Assembly: GCA_029204225.1 (NCBI GenBank)
Contig: MU832236.1
Coordinates: 1 to 64,000 of the forward strand
DNA from: Diphasiastrum complanatum
Taxonomy: Eukaryota; Streptophyta; Lycopodiopsida; Lycopodiales; Lycopodiaceae
Direction of reading: 5' to 3'
Length of the DNA stretch: 64,000 nucleotides
The notes beneath the pieces were generated by a model. It worked only from the letters and a program-made list of their open reading frames with translations, did not search any database and was not told the origin of the DNA. A program made the translations under genes and the position numbers. Shown here piece by piece: positions 34,278 to 48,974 of this stretch; position 1 is the first letter of the stretch, and every line of letters begins with the position of its first letter.

Positions 34278-36126
34278 TCACCATATCCATGATAGTGCCT
34301 CCTTGATGTTGACTTCTTTGATGAACTTGAGAGCTTTGCACCACTTGATCACTTTTTCCATTGATTTGTTCCATCCTTGAAACATATGGTTGATCCAAAA
34401 GCTCCTCCTCCTAAAAAATAGCTGAAATTCCATGAGAAAATAAAGAGTCCTTCTTGAATCATAAGGATCACAAAGATCCAACATCATGTTACCAAGATCT
34501 CGAGAATTAGGCTCATCAACATTGGCAAGACTATGCATGCTATAATAACCAAGAGTTTGCATCATATCTTTATGCTTGATTTCCATTCTAATCTCAGATC
34601 TAATGAGGCTAAATACTTTATTATGGAGATAAGTGTCCTTAAAGGATGATTCACTTACTCTCATAAAGAGTTTACAATTTGCCTCAATACATGAAAAAAG
34701 ACAAATTTTCACACTATGAGTGAGCAAATCACTCTTGCTCTTGCAAGATTCAAGAGCATACATTTGATGAAATAACCATTTGCTTTCTAATTGATCTAAA
34801 ATCAATTTGAAATCATTAAGAACATCAACTATGTCCTCAAGAGAGACACCATACTCAACTAGTATTGCTTTACTCCAGCTTTGAGTTGCAAAAGTCTCAC
34901 CAAAGAAAATTGATTCACCAAATGACATATGAGAAGAAAGCATAAGATGTATACCACTTGAAATGTGCTCCTCTTTCCCTTGAAATGTGAGCCATATGAG
35001 CTCAACCATGTCTCTTGATATTCTTCTTGGAATCATAACTTGAGAAGGACTCTCCTCCTCAATCCTTGGCACACTTGAACCTTGAGATGACTCCTTAAGA
35101 TCAACTTCTTGGTGCTCCTCCTTGATGAAAATCCGAGACCTCCATGTCTCATAATGATCACAATAAACATGACCATACATTGTGCACTTTCTATGATCAA
35201 CAATATTACTTATGCTAGAACCATAAGTCCAAAAATCACCACAACTTGACATGATTTTTCTAATATTGAAATCAAGAACTATTTCCATCTCAATAAGGCT
35301 AACTACTTGCTTATGGATATAAGTGTCCACTTTGGATGCTTCACTTATTCTCATAAGAAGTTTACAACTTGCCTTTAAAATTGAAAATTTACAACTTTCA
35401 ACATTATGAATGAACACATCATTCATGATCTTATTGAAACCAAAAGAAAATACATCATGAAGACATTTCCATTTCCTTGTCTTTATACTCAATGTAAGTT
35501 TACAAGGAAAAACATGCTTTGCTATCTATTAAGGCATCACACTCAACTAGTATTGCCTTAATCCACATTTGAGATACAAAAATCTCTTCAAAGCAAAATA
35601 GTTCTTCAAAAGATGTCATGAGAGCATAAATGGAACTATTTTCATTTTGTGATTGCTCCTCCTTAATTTTGCTTGGTTTCTCTTGGATCATAACAATAAC
35701 TTTGAACTTATCCAAAGTTCCAAACAAAATGCTTTCCAAGAACATGAAATAAATCCAAGTGACATTCATGAAAGAAACATCTTTCTTTGCATCTTGAACC
35801 AAACAATGCACTTCCAAATGAAAAACTTCTAGAGGTTTGAAATGTGTGGTGATGGATTTTTGAAGACAACTCTTGTAAGTCCTTGTGAGACTCCAAGCCT
35901 CATGCATCTTTCCACAAAGGAAACACATTTCCTTGGATTTGTCCTTCTTGCCTTTGCATTTTTCACTTGAAGCTCCATCCTTCACCTCGGCCCCTTTGCT
36001 TTGGTTCTCCTTGGATGAATTGGTCTTCATTTTGTAGCATCTTGAGACAAAATGATCTCTCTTGCCACAAAGGTTGCATTTAGGATCCTTACTTGCCTCC
36101 AATAGGTTGCCACCTATTGATGCCAT
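34278..36126 (-). CDS. Element D protein: zinc knuckle followed by duplicated modules, function unknown, frame split once
   Basis: From ATG 36126 the first part (36126-35500) opens MASIGGNLLEASKDPKCNLC; the zinc knuckle CNLCGKRDHFVSRC fits CX2CX4HX4C of Gag nucleocapsid, and a degenerate CFLCGKMHEAW follows. The second part (35492-34278, 404 codons) is offset by one base. Element B has a four-base A run (plus strand) where D has five (35508-35512), so D carries a 1-nt insertion. Two module types repeat: CKLLMRISEASKVDTYIHKQ versus CKLFMRVSESSFKDTYLHNK, and FVSQMWIKAILVEC versus FATQSWSKAILVEY. The PRIEEESP...RR.SR segment resembles the copia integrase-RT linker (compare element G near 25940). 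It may be a remodelled Gag/pol relic or a new protein. Confidence 0.6.
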
Positions 36127-38153
36127 GATGAGGAACTAAACCTTTGTGATATGACTTTTCAAAATGTAATTTGTGACTCTCAAGAAACTAGATTTGAACA
36201 CATTCATCAATCTAGAAGGATCTACACAAGACAAATTTTGAATCATATCTCTTTTCAACCTAGTCAATTGGAAACTAATCTTTGCTTTGATCACTAAGAC
36301 CAAAGCACTCTATCAAATCAAAAAAATCAGATCCAAACACCCCTATTGGACTCAACAAACACCAATGACTCTTTCTTTTGAGAGTTGGAATGGATTTGAA
36401 AAGATTTGACTCCTAGATTTTCCTTTTCTCTTGACTAGTTCAATCAACTTTTGATATTCTTGAACAAAGGATGGGTTCTGTTTCAAATACTTGAAAATCA
36501 AATTTAATCACTTCTTTTGGACTCACTCTTGACCCAAATAATCTCACTCTTGAGATTTTGATTGAATTTGATTTGATTTGACAACAAATTAAACCACTAA
36601 TTTTCACAAAAAAAAAAAAATATCTACACTAGATCACATTAAACTTGACATGTATACTTGATTCAAACACACAAAGATCAGATCCAATCACCCCTTTTGG
36701 AATCCTCTTGACCCAAAGAATCTCACTCTTGAGATTTGGAATGGACATGAAATGGTTTGATAACAATCTATGTCAATAATTTTTCACTAAGCTTAAAAAT
36801 TAGACATCTAGAGATTCACAAAGATCCCAACCATGTAGGAACACTCAAATATGGACTCCTCCTTGTTCTGTACTCCCAATGGGATCACAACTTGACCCTC
36901 ACCATCTCACAAAGAAAGTTGAATTAGAACTTATTTGAGTTTCATACATACAATGTCAAATTGTGCTCAAAAATTGAATTCATTCACCCCTATTGGACTC
37001 CACCAAGTACCAATGACTCTACCTCTTTAGAGTTGGAATGAAATTCAAATTTTCAAAAATGTGATACTTCTCTCTCACTAAGATATGTGCTTACAAAGAG
37101 AAAATGCCACTTAGCAAGATTTGATCACAATGAAGAAGACAATTTTTCCACCAAAGAAATGAGTTACTAGAACTTGCCCTCTACAAAGGAACTCTTAGGA
37201 TTTTTGGATCAAACACTACACATGTGACTCACACACCTCTATGACTCTCTTTCAAGCCAAACAAAACTCAACTCTTTGAGTAGGAGTGGAACAATGTGAC
37301 TTAGATCTCAAAAAATCACTTCTAGAACTCTCCAACAATGCTTATCACTTGTATTGGTAGATTTTGCCTTTATGAGTGTTTGTGCTCTAGAAATTCACTT
37401 AAGATTTCACTTGGAGGACTTATCCAAGGCTGACTTCTAGCACTTAGATGCTTCTAGTCTCAACCCTTTCACTCTTGAACACATCTAGAATGAAGATACA
37501 ATGGATTTCAATCTCTCCCCTTGCAAATCACTCCTTAATCTATGGTTTTTTTTGCAATCTTTCACTCTCAACTTTAATGCACACCCAAAGCATCTGAGAA
37601 TCAGCTTTAATGTACTGTAATAAAGATTCAAATCATCTATATGATTGATCTATACCAAGAACAAATCAAAGGAATAGAAACAATGCATTAGAAAGCTTGA
37701 AAAATGCACTAGATTGACTAGTTTTGGGTGTATGAGGCATTAAATCCACCAAAACTGAATTTTATTGCTCAGAATAGGTTATGTAAAAGCCTCACACGTG
37801 TGGGAAGTACACATGAAGCCCACAAAAATATTTGGTACAAATATAATGATTCTATCTATCTATTCAAACTTGCTACCTCAAGATTAGCTAGTTTCCAAAA
37901 AAACTGCTAGTTTGGGTGTGTGAGTAAGGTATAGCATCAAACTGAAAAATATAGCTCCAAAACTGGTACTGTACATCCTCACACGTGTGAACAATAACCC
38001 TGCATCCCACAAGCAAGTTTGATGCACAAATATCAAGGCTAACTAACTCTTCAAACTCGCCCACTCAAGATTAGTGAGTTTTCTCAAAAAACTTGCCAAT
38101 CTGGGTGTTGTTTAGATCAATGCTTTAATCTCTTGTACTTGGCTCTGATACCA
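36127..38153 (-). other. Element D leader and primer-binding site
   Basis: About 2 kb of untranslated sequence follows the primer site, homologous in parts to the leaders of elements A and B. CACACGTGTG palindromes occur near 37794 and 37979. I see no coding frame. Confidence 0.7.
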
Positions 38154-39018
38154 TGTGAAATTTCAGAGAAATAAAGACCAAGAATGGATCTACATCAGAT
38201 CCTCAAGAGGTTTTGGAAGCTAGATTACATGATCTACTAATCAACCAATGATTAGATCTAGAATTAGATCAATTCCCCATCAAAAATCTAGCAAGAACAA
38301 CAAGCAAATGATTAAACTTGAGACCTACTGCCTTCACACGTGTGAAGAACAGTACCTGTACGGAATTACAGCAGAGAGTGAAGTACACAAGTGTTAGAAA
38401 GCAATAGAACCATAAAATCACAACACAAATATGAGAATACTCAAGATATGCCTCCAAAACCAAGATCTTGCCTCATTGATCTCTCAAAGTGGATCCATCA
38501 TGGATTAAATACAAAAATCATCATACTCTCTCTCTAAGACACTTCCAGCACGTGTGAGACAGGTCATAGTGCTTATCCATATCCACTTTGGCTAAGATTC
38601 CATTAATTTGCCACATCATCATTGGTGGCTAGTGTTGACCTTCTAGATTCCTACAAATTAGGAGATAGGTCCTACAATCTAGGAGATTTGACTTTTGACA
38701 TGTATGAAATCTATATACAATGGATCTGAACTTTCTATATGATATTTCACACGTGGGAGACCACTCCTACCCATGTGATATAGCATTTTCTACCACTAGA
38801 ATGGTGCCAAGTGTCATAATACTACTAAACTAGTTTTTGGCCAATTTAGCCACTAGTTTCCAATTTAAATGATATGTACAACATTTATGATCTATCTAAA
38901 TGACTTAGGCATAGATTTCACACGTGGGAACAGGCTCCACACATGTCTAATGATGATAGGTACAAGTCATTATGGTATTTACAAGATTTAACCAAGTTAG
39001 CTTTTGCCAATTTTAACA
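38154..39018 (-). repeat. Element D 5' LTR
   Basis: This is the second 865-bp LTR, next to the primer site. It carries TTCACACGTGTGAA at 38333-38346. Termini are TG...CA. Confidence 0.95.
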
Positions 39019-41130
<2,112 letters not shown>

Positions 41131-41329
41131 GTGCTAATCAAAACTCCCAAACCGTACAGTTATATTCTATTCCAGAATGTCACCACATGATCCCTCCCTA
41201 CAACGTTTGGGCTTTCTCATGAAACTTATCGTCCAACAAGAAACATTTGAACCATGCCTTTATCGGAAAAAAACAAGGGCTACACACCTTCCTAGAATTG
41301 GGAGTGTTGGCTACCTTTAAATCTTTCAT

Positions 41330-41404
<75 letters not shown>
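41131..41404 (+). repeat. CT-tract repeat unit 4, truncated
   Basis: The unit starts GAGTGCTAATC and runs to (TC)n at 41332-41404. The tract abuts copia element J coding sequence directly, so its right half is missing. Confidence 0.85.
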
Positions 41405-41405
<1 letters not shown>

Positions 41406-43610
41406 AGCAGATTTGGTTCTTGATAAGAGATGAATACTCTTTATCCATAGCTTCTTGCCAGAGATCTGAATCTGGATGATTGAGTGCCTCTTTGACAATC
41501 GTTGGCTCGTGAACAAGGTAGGCTGCAGACTCGTCGATATATCTGATAGGTGGTCTGCTAGCTCTTGATGATCTTTTGGAAAATAGAGGAAGTTGATCAT
41601 TTTCATCATATTGTAGTTGTTGAATTGCAACACCATCATCTTCTGATTCATCGTTAATTTATTGTTCATCAAAAGTAGATGAGCTTGGTCCTTCAATGGG
41701 AATAGTCGACTGAGGAACTGGAAAGTTCAATATGTCAAGGAAATCTGACAGGTCGGCTGGATGGGCAATACCTTTTTCCTTGAGGTCTTGAAATTGATCT
41801 TAGATGAAGATGACATCCTAACTAGTGAATATCTTCAACTCAATGGGATTGAACAACTTGTAGGCTTGATCTAAAATAGTGTAGTTGATGAAAATACATT
41901 TGATACGTTAGAAGTCGATTTTCTTCTTGAGATCGTGAGGAATTTGCACATAAGCAGTACATCCAAAAACTCATAAGTTTGATAGAGAAGGTTTGATACC
42001 TGTTCAAACTTCGAATGGTGTTTTGTATGAGAGATCTTTACTAGGACATATGTTCTGAACATAAGTTGTCGTTGAAATAGCTTTAGCCCAGAAGGACTTC
42101 GGTAGTGTCGCATGTAATAACATACACTTTGTCGATTCGACGAAGGTTCTGTTCTTTCTCTCAGCAAGACCATTTGACTGAGGTAAATAGGAGGTAATGT
42201 ATTGTTGCTCAATGCCATTGTTAAGACAGTACTCCTTGAATTCGATGTAGATATATTCTCCCCTGTTATCTAACCTCAATGCTTTGATTTGTTTGCCAGT
42301 TTGATTTTTTGCATGCTCTTTGAATTGTCTAAACTCGATGAAAGCCTCTTATTTTAGTCTAATGAAATAAATAGCCGTTTTTCTGAAGAATTCATCAATA
42401 AAGGTAATGAAATACTTTGCATCTAACAATGAAGGAGTTTGCATAGGTCCACATATATCTATATGAACAACATCTAACAAACCTTCTGTTGCATGCCTAT
42501 GACTTGGTCTAAAAGGAATCCTAGTCTGCTTTCCAAGGATGCAGCTATGGTAGATAGGCAGATCGACTTTACCAAAAGGATAGTCGAGATCAAGAGCCAT
42601 GGATTGGCTGACATGTTCAAAACAGATGCATAAGTCAAGTGTCCTAAGCGATGATGCCATAGTAATGCCTTATTGACAAGAATAGAGATTTTCAAGGCTT
42701 GACTAGAATCAGAATAACAATTATGTTGAGTAGCTCCAGAATCCAAAAATCACGAATCATCCAAATTCGTGTATTTGTCTTTGACCATAAAAGTGCCTTT
42801 GTCCATTTCGACTTGAGGAGATACTGTAACTATATTTGCTTGTTGATCATGTTGCTTGGCTGTATTCTTCGCTTTGAGAATTCAACAATCCTGGATCTAA
42901 TGGTTATTGCATTTGCAATACTTGCAAAACATCTTCTTCTTTGACGAATGTGGATTTGATGATTGTTCTTGACTTTGAGTCTGTCTGTGATTCGACGTAG
43001 ACTGCTTGGAGCTTTTCTGCTTCTGTCATTTCAAGCCCTTGTTGACATAGAGAGCATGAGATCAAGAGGTAGACAAAGTGTCTTGACTTCTTCGATTATC
43101 TTCTTGCAGCAACATAGTGATAACTCTGATAAGAGTTAAATCTGAGTGTGTTATGATGATCGTCATCTAGTTCTCATATGTAAAGGGCAGACTTAAAAGC
43201 AATGTCATAATTGCGTCTTGATCGTCTATGACTGATCCGACAATGGCCATCTGTTGCAAGAGATTCTTAAACTGGTTAATATGTTTCTGAAGACAATCAC
43301 CATTTGACATCTTGAGTGTGACGAATTTTCTTCGAAGATCTAACTTGGTAGTTACGTCTCTCACATCATATAGTGAGCTCAGGATGTCCCAAACTTTTTT
43401 CGAAGTCTTAGGCTCAGCTATATGGCCAATTTGAGTATATGATATATTGAGGATAATAAGCGCGAAAGCTTTACCATCATTCGATTTCCATTCCGAGGTT
43501 TCTGTGTCGTTTTCAGGTTTCACTTTGATACCTGTAACAACATCCCACAACTCGTTGGCGATTAGCAAGGCCTTCATCTTAAATTTTCACAAATGATAAT
43601 TGGATCCATT
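41405..43610 (-). pseudogene. Copia element J: gag, integrase and start of RT
   Basis: Gag (43577-43167) reads MKALLIANELWDVVTGIKVK, a UBN2-type copia Gag. A broken knuckle region follows, then a protease start DSGATQHN (42740) fused by deletion to pre-integrase LLWHHRLGHLTYAS. Integrase retains FITFIDEFFRKTAIYF (first Asp), LDNRGEYIYIEF (second Asp) and GLAERKNRTF (Glu). The basic linker (SRASRPPIRYIDES) and first RT residues (DLWQEAMDKEYSSLIKN) end exactly at the CT tract. Several frameshifts and stops are present. Confidence 0.85.
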
Positions 43611-44141
43611 CAGCTTGTTTGTGATAGAACCGACTTTACTTTGAGAATCCATTTGGAACTTAGTTTGTCGATTGTATCGATGACGCTAAGATGTAGTGAT
43701 GCCAACAATAGGAAATCAATTCTCTGATACTGAAAGGATGAAAGGAACTGAAAAATATGATATCAATTTGTTATCGCGAAAGATATCAAGTATTAGAGCT
43801 TTTCGTTCTGATATCGAAATAGTATTAGGCGTTGAAGAAGAATCAATGCTCTGAAACCATGTCAAAAATAGGTGAGTAATAGAATGTGGAAACTTCCTAC
43901 TTCCAATGCATGACTACTCCTATAACAAAATGAATAAAGTCGTAGTGATGGAAATTACGTCCAATCTTTAGCAACTAACTTTTGCTAGATACTAAGTGAC
44001 TACATAGACAAACATAAAGTATTAAATTCTCAGACAATTTTTATCAGTTACAAAAGCAATACAAAGATGCATGCATTCTGACACAAACTGAATGCAATAA
44101 GGAAATAGTATTGATTTAGAAAAACAAGATCAGATGCTAAT

Positions 44142-44177
44142 GAGTGCAAGACAATAGCGGATAGAAACCGTGCACTC
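44142..44177 (-). ncRNA. Candidate conserved hairpin in the J-family LTR
   Basis: GAGTGC (44142-44147) pairs with GCACTC (44172-44177), with an inner CGG/CCG stem. The related LTR near 63.8 kb has GAGCAC/GTGCTC at the same place, so two base pairs changed on both sides. This may be a structured part of the LTR transcript; function unknown. Confidence 0.45.
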
Positions 44178-44589
44178 TAAAGCTATCTCTGAGTAACTAA
44201 GAATAAGTCTGAAATAAGGAACTTTGCTGATAAGCAGTAGCGCAATAGCAACTCTAAAATACATCTCTATAAAACTGATCTAGAATGCTCAAGAGAGTTC
44301 AAGCTTGAAAGCTTGATAGAGAGCTAACAACAATACTTTCTGATTGTGAATGATCTGCTTGATGAGAGTGTAGGAAGTGTCGTGTAATAACACTCAACTC
44401 CTTCACAATCCACAATGTTGATGGATCATTCTACTGATAATGAGATGTATGAACAACTGATTTATACTAAGTAATTAGGTCGTCAAATGCGATTGCCAGT
44501 TGGCTGGTGTCCATTGACATTCATCCAGTTCTTCTCAGAAGTTGTTTGTTGATAAGCGGTGACAATTGGCCGTAAACTGTCATTTTGCA

Positions 44590-44815
44590 TAAATGAATGT
44601 AAATTGTCACAGGCGAAAAATGTGACACTGTATTTTTACTCGTAATTTTTGACAGGCAAAAAATGCAAAAAAGACGACATTGCATTTTTGCACGTAATTC
44701 CTTATAGGCAAAAAATACAAAAAAGATGACACTGCATTTTTACACATAATTCCTGACAGGCGAAAAATGCGAAAAAGCCGACACTGTCTTTTTACATGAG
44801 ATTCCTGACAGGCGA
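44590..44815. repeat. About 58-bp tandem repeat in the J LTR
   Basis: Roughly four copies share GACAGGC(A/G)AAAAATGC, a CGACA(C/T)TG core and TTTTTACACGTAATTCC. Each copy contains AAAAATGC facing GCATTTTT, so each can fold back on itself. Confidence 0.7.
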
Positions 44816-45006
44816 CACTGTCGGGTTTGTAGAGAGAGAAAATATGACACTATTGTCAAACTCCGTGTATTTTTGCAGATTGTGTAAAAACACTTGTAAT
44901 TCTGTAGATTGTATAAAGACATGAGAAAATTCGCAGAACTGGATAAACAGTTGGATGAAGATTAAAACCCGATTAGTCGATTAGTAGGACAGAGAATAAT
45001 CCAACA

Positions 45007-45484
45007 CTATTTTGCTTTCATACTGAATCAATACTATCTTCTTATCCCATTCAGCTTCATCTCAGAATGTATGCATTTTTATAATTTTTTGCGACTGATT
45101 ATTTGTCTGATAATTCAATGCTTTAATGTTTGGCTACGTAATCGTTGTAGTACTAATGATTTCATAGTTAGTTACTATAAGATTGAACGTGATTTCAATC
45201 ACTATTCTTTTGTTCAAAATTGATAGGCGTAGTCATGCATGAAGAAAGAGAAAGATAGTTTATTCTATTATGCATGATAAGTTTTCTTTCTTGTCGTTTG
45301 AGTTATTTTTATTCAAATCTTATTTGACCTATCTTTTATACACCGCTTTCCAACATCGTATTTAAGTATTGATTCTTCTTCAAGGCCTGATACTATATCA
45401 GAGCGCAAGCTCTTATACTTGATATCTTTCGTGATATCAAATTATTCTTCAGTTCGAATCAATTTATTTCGGTATCAGAGAATT
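45007..45484 (+). repeat. Truncated 5' LTR and primer site of copia element I
   Basis: Read in the opposite direction, this matches the inner 460 bp of the J LTR, including ATATCTTTCGTGATATCA. It ends at about 45470, next to GGTATCAGAGAATTGG (from 45471). Its outer part is lost at the junction with the J LTR, leaving the two elements head to head. Confidence 0.7.
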
Positions 45485-45550
45485 GGATTCCACAGCATTG
45501 TATCTTTCTCTTAAAGACGATTGAATTATCAATAGTCTAAAGTTCCAGAT

Positions 45551-46781
45551 GGATTCTCAAACTAAAGCCAGTCTTATCGTAGACAATCTGAATGGATCCA
45601 ATTATCATTTATGAAAATTTAAGATGAAGACCTTGCTAATCTCCAATGAGTTGTGGGATGTTGTTACACGTATCGAAGTGAAACCTGAAGATGATACAGA
45701 AGACTCAAAATGAAAATCAAAGGATGGTAAAGCTTTCGCGATTATTATCCTCAATATCAGATACTCAAGCTAAGTTTTTGGAAGAAGTCTGGGACATCCT
45801 GAACTCACTATGTGATGTGAGTGACGTAACTAATAAGTTACATCTTTGAAGGAAATTATTCAGACTCAAGATTTCAAATAATGATTCTCTTCAGAATCAT
45901 ATTAGCCAGTTTAAGAATCTCTTGAAACAGATGGCCGTTGTTGGATCAGTCATACATGATCAAGACACAATTATGACATTGCTTTCAAGCCTATCCTCTA
46001 CATATAAGAACTGAGTGATGATCATCATAACACACTCAAATTTATCTCTTACTAGAGTTATCACTATGTTGCTACAAGAAGATAATCGAAGAAGTCAAGT
46101 CACTTCGTCTACCTCTTTATCTCATGCTCTATATGTCAACAAGGGCTCAAAACGACAAAAGCAGAAAAGCTCCAAGCAGTCTACATCAAATCAGAAACAG
46201 ACTCAAAATCAAGAACAATCATCAAATCCACGTTCGTCGAAGAAGAAGCTTTTTTGCAGGTATTGCAACCACAATAACCATGAGATCTAGGATTGCCGAA
46301 TTCTCAAAGCGAAGAATGCAGCCAAGAAAACTGACCAACAAGCAAATACAGTTACAGCATCCCCTGAAGTCAAAATGGATGACGGTGCTTTTATGGTCAA
46401 CGACAAATATTCGAATTCGATGATTCATGGTTTCTAGATTCTGGAGCTATTCAACATATGACCAATCATTGTGAGATTTTCCAATCCTATACGCCTTACA
46501 GCACAAAGAAGTATGTTCATCTTGGTGATGATAGTACTCACACTATCGAAGGTGGAGGTATTGTAAGATTAAGATTCCAGCATGGTCAATTCAAACTATT
46601 GTCAAAAGTCTTGTATGTTTCTAAACTCTCTATAAATGTGTTATCAATAAGTAGAATTATAGATTTAGGTCATAAGGTGGAGTTTGAGTCTGATCAATGT
46701 AGAATTATCAATAGGAGTAATAAGATCCTTGCACTCGACAAGAGACATGGATACTTATATAGATTGGCACGTTGTGTTTGA
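45551..46781 (+). pseudogene. Copia element I: gag and protease remnant
   Basis: Gag starts MDSQTKASLIVDNLNGSNYH at 45551 and parallels element J (LLISNELWDVV, GKAFAIIILNI), with stops and frameshifts. A knuckle-like region (FCRYCNHNNHEI) lies near 46250. Protease is well kept in a frame to 46781: DSWFLDSGAIQHMTNH (about 46420), KYVHLGDDSTHTIEGGG and VLYVSKLSINVLSISRIIDL. Everything downstream of protease is absent; an unrelated gene begins at about 46790. Confidence 0.85.
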
Positions 46782-46789
46782 TGGTGGAC

Positions 46790-48430
46790 ATTCAAATTTT
46801 TTTAGATAAGACTATAATTCAAGGTGCTTGTGATTTTGTAAGTATTAGCATGGAAGCATATGCAACAATATTTAAACTAATTAGAGAAGCTTTTCAGCAA
46901 GTTCAAATTAGAAAAGTCCCAATCCCTAGGACACATCACTTGAAAAAAGAGAGAGATACATTAAACATAGGTTTGCATAAGATCACTGGAACTCCATTTC
47001 ATATTGAGGAGGTGTATGAAACTGATGGAAGATCGATATCCTATTATTCATCAAACAACTTATTTGTTGATCTAAATTACTTGCTGAGATACATCCTCAC
47101 ATTCTATGATATAGCCTTTTAAAAGGTGAATGACAAAATAGTCATAGTACTTAAGTTAGATGAGTCAGAAATTGTGAAAGGGCTAAAGATGGAGAGAGTT
47201 AGTATAACTCTCATGAATGGTGCACTATCACAAACAGAGGACCAAGAAGATTTCAGATTCAGTGTCCAGTCAGAAAATGATATATGGTGGTTGGCAGCGT
47301 TTCAAGTAACTAGCTTCATTATTACATCACATTAATTGAATAGTATTAATTCTTTGTCAACTAAGTTTGATTAATTCTTTGGATAGGTGCTGAAGGAGGA
47401 TCATGATATATTATCATGGATATTCTCAAGGACATCTTATCCTAGGATCATCAAGGACCATATGGATGGAGGACTTCTCAATATTCCAGGAGTTGGAGAC
47501 TTCAATGTTGAATGGCACTTAGCAGGCGATTTGAAAACATTGAAATGTATGTATAATGTCTCTCAAGGTGCTACATCAAAACACCCTTGTTTGTACTGCA
47601 TGAAAATGGAAAAAGATGTTACTAGGAGTACAGGAATTACTAGAGAATATGCGGATCCAAACTGGTAGCCTGTGCTACCTATCCCCTTGAAAAATGTGCA
47701 TGTTTGCACTCTTCATGCAGAAGTTAGATTAATAGAAAAGATCATTTATCTTCATATAGTTTCTGCTTGGAATACTAAGCTAGCATCATCAACAAAAGAA
47801 GCTATCTCTCGATTAGAAGATGTTTTATCAAAAGCAGGACTTCATAAGAGACATGTCAAAATTCAAAAAGATGAAAAGCTTTCAGATTAGAATGGGAATA
47901 TGCCAACTAAGCCAAGCATAGGAGGAGCAAAAGCGTCTCTATCAAATCATACTGGTAAGGCTTCTAATATTCAACACTCAATCTCTGGACACATATTATT
48001 GCTACCACTCAGGATTTCGAGAAAGACGGCAAAACTAGAATACTAAAGTTGATGTATGGAAGAAGATTGATAGTATGATTGCTATTTAAAAAAAAAGATA
48101 AATACTATGATATTGATAAGAAAGCCATACAAAGGACTTGTGTTGAGTTTGTTAATGTAGTATCAAAATCATGGGGAGAAAATCACATCACTCATTACAT
48201 GGTTAGTATAAATTCTTTAAGTTGCTTTCAATTTTTCATATATATTTAGATCCAAACATAAGATTGACATTATGGTTTTGACATCTGCAACACATACTAA
48301 GAGATCATACAACATTTTTTGCAAACACGTATGGAAGCTTGAGTGTCTGGTCATCAAAGGGGATGGAGAAGTCACATTGGCAAGCACGAGCAGCATTTCA
48401 TCAAAATACACAACATGGAGGAACCAATGA
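46790..48430 (+). pseudogene. Uncharacterised transposase-like protein with an intron
   Basis: The first part (46790-47305) reads ACDFVSISMEAYATIFKLIR and RVSITLMNGALSQTEDQEDF, ending NDIWWLAAFQ at a GTAACT donor. After an 81-bp intron (47306-47386) the frame continues VLKEDHDILSWIF, NVEWHLAGDLKTLKCMYNVS and a cysteine pair HPCLYCMK. Later pieces include TKEAISRLEDVLSKAGLHKR and, near 48375, EKSHWQARAAFHQNTQHGG. Acidic/His residues followed by CxxC and a final HGG-type motif recall transposase-like proteins, but I cannot name a family. Stops near 47120, 47668 and 47888 show it is degraded. Confidence 0.5.
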
Positions 48431-48639
48431 AAAATAAAACTACATTTGTCAATGTTTCAGTGGTTCTACCGCAGAGTTTAGATTCGACATATAACAAAGT
48501 CCACACAATACAACAAGTTTAGAAAAGCATGCAAGTTCATACAGGGAGATAAAATTAGATGATTGATGAGTAGAAGATAAAAAGACATTCAATCATCATG
48601 GTCATCAAATCATGACATGTTCAGAATTGCTTGCAAATT

Positions 48640-48845
48640 CATTGAACAAGAGAGGAAAAATACTCAATGTAAATGTGTGACATGTTCAGAATTGCATGCA
48701 AATTCATGGAACTTGCTTCCCATTGTTGTTTAAATCAATCGGGATTTGAATGCTTGGCCTCATGTATCACCTTTGCCCAATCTTTTTTGGAAGCCCAACC
48801 TAGTCTTCTAAATGATTGACAAAGTGAAATGGACACATGCATGAT
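48640..48845 (-). pseudogene. Second Ptta/En/Spm-type fragment
   Basis: On the minus strand, RRLGWASKKDWAKVIHEAKH and FKQQWEAS line up with RPGWASKKDWGKVV and FKQQREA of the gene at 5563-6686. One stop and missing flanks make it a short remnant. It lies next to LTR copy L, as the first gene does. Confidence 0.6.
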
Positions 48846-48974
48846 GATTTGTACAATTCTAGTTAGAACTAGGACACTTGGTAAAAGTAGGTAGAGATAC
48901 ACGCATGAGATATGACAAATGTCACATAGACTCTAGTTTTCACTTTAGATGTCATTGAAAGGTGGATGGATGTG

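Larger units (their letters stand above)
43721..45006 (-). repeat. 5' LTR of element J with adjoining primer site
   Basis: The LTR occupies 43731-45006 (1276 bp): on the minus strand it starts TGTTGGATTATTCTC and ends CCTTTCA. The adjoining sequence GTATCAGAGAATTG is this family's primer-site variant. Inside are a tandem repeat at about 44590-44815 and a conserved hairpin at 44142-44177. Confidence 0.75.
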
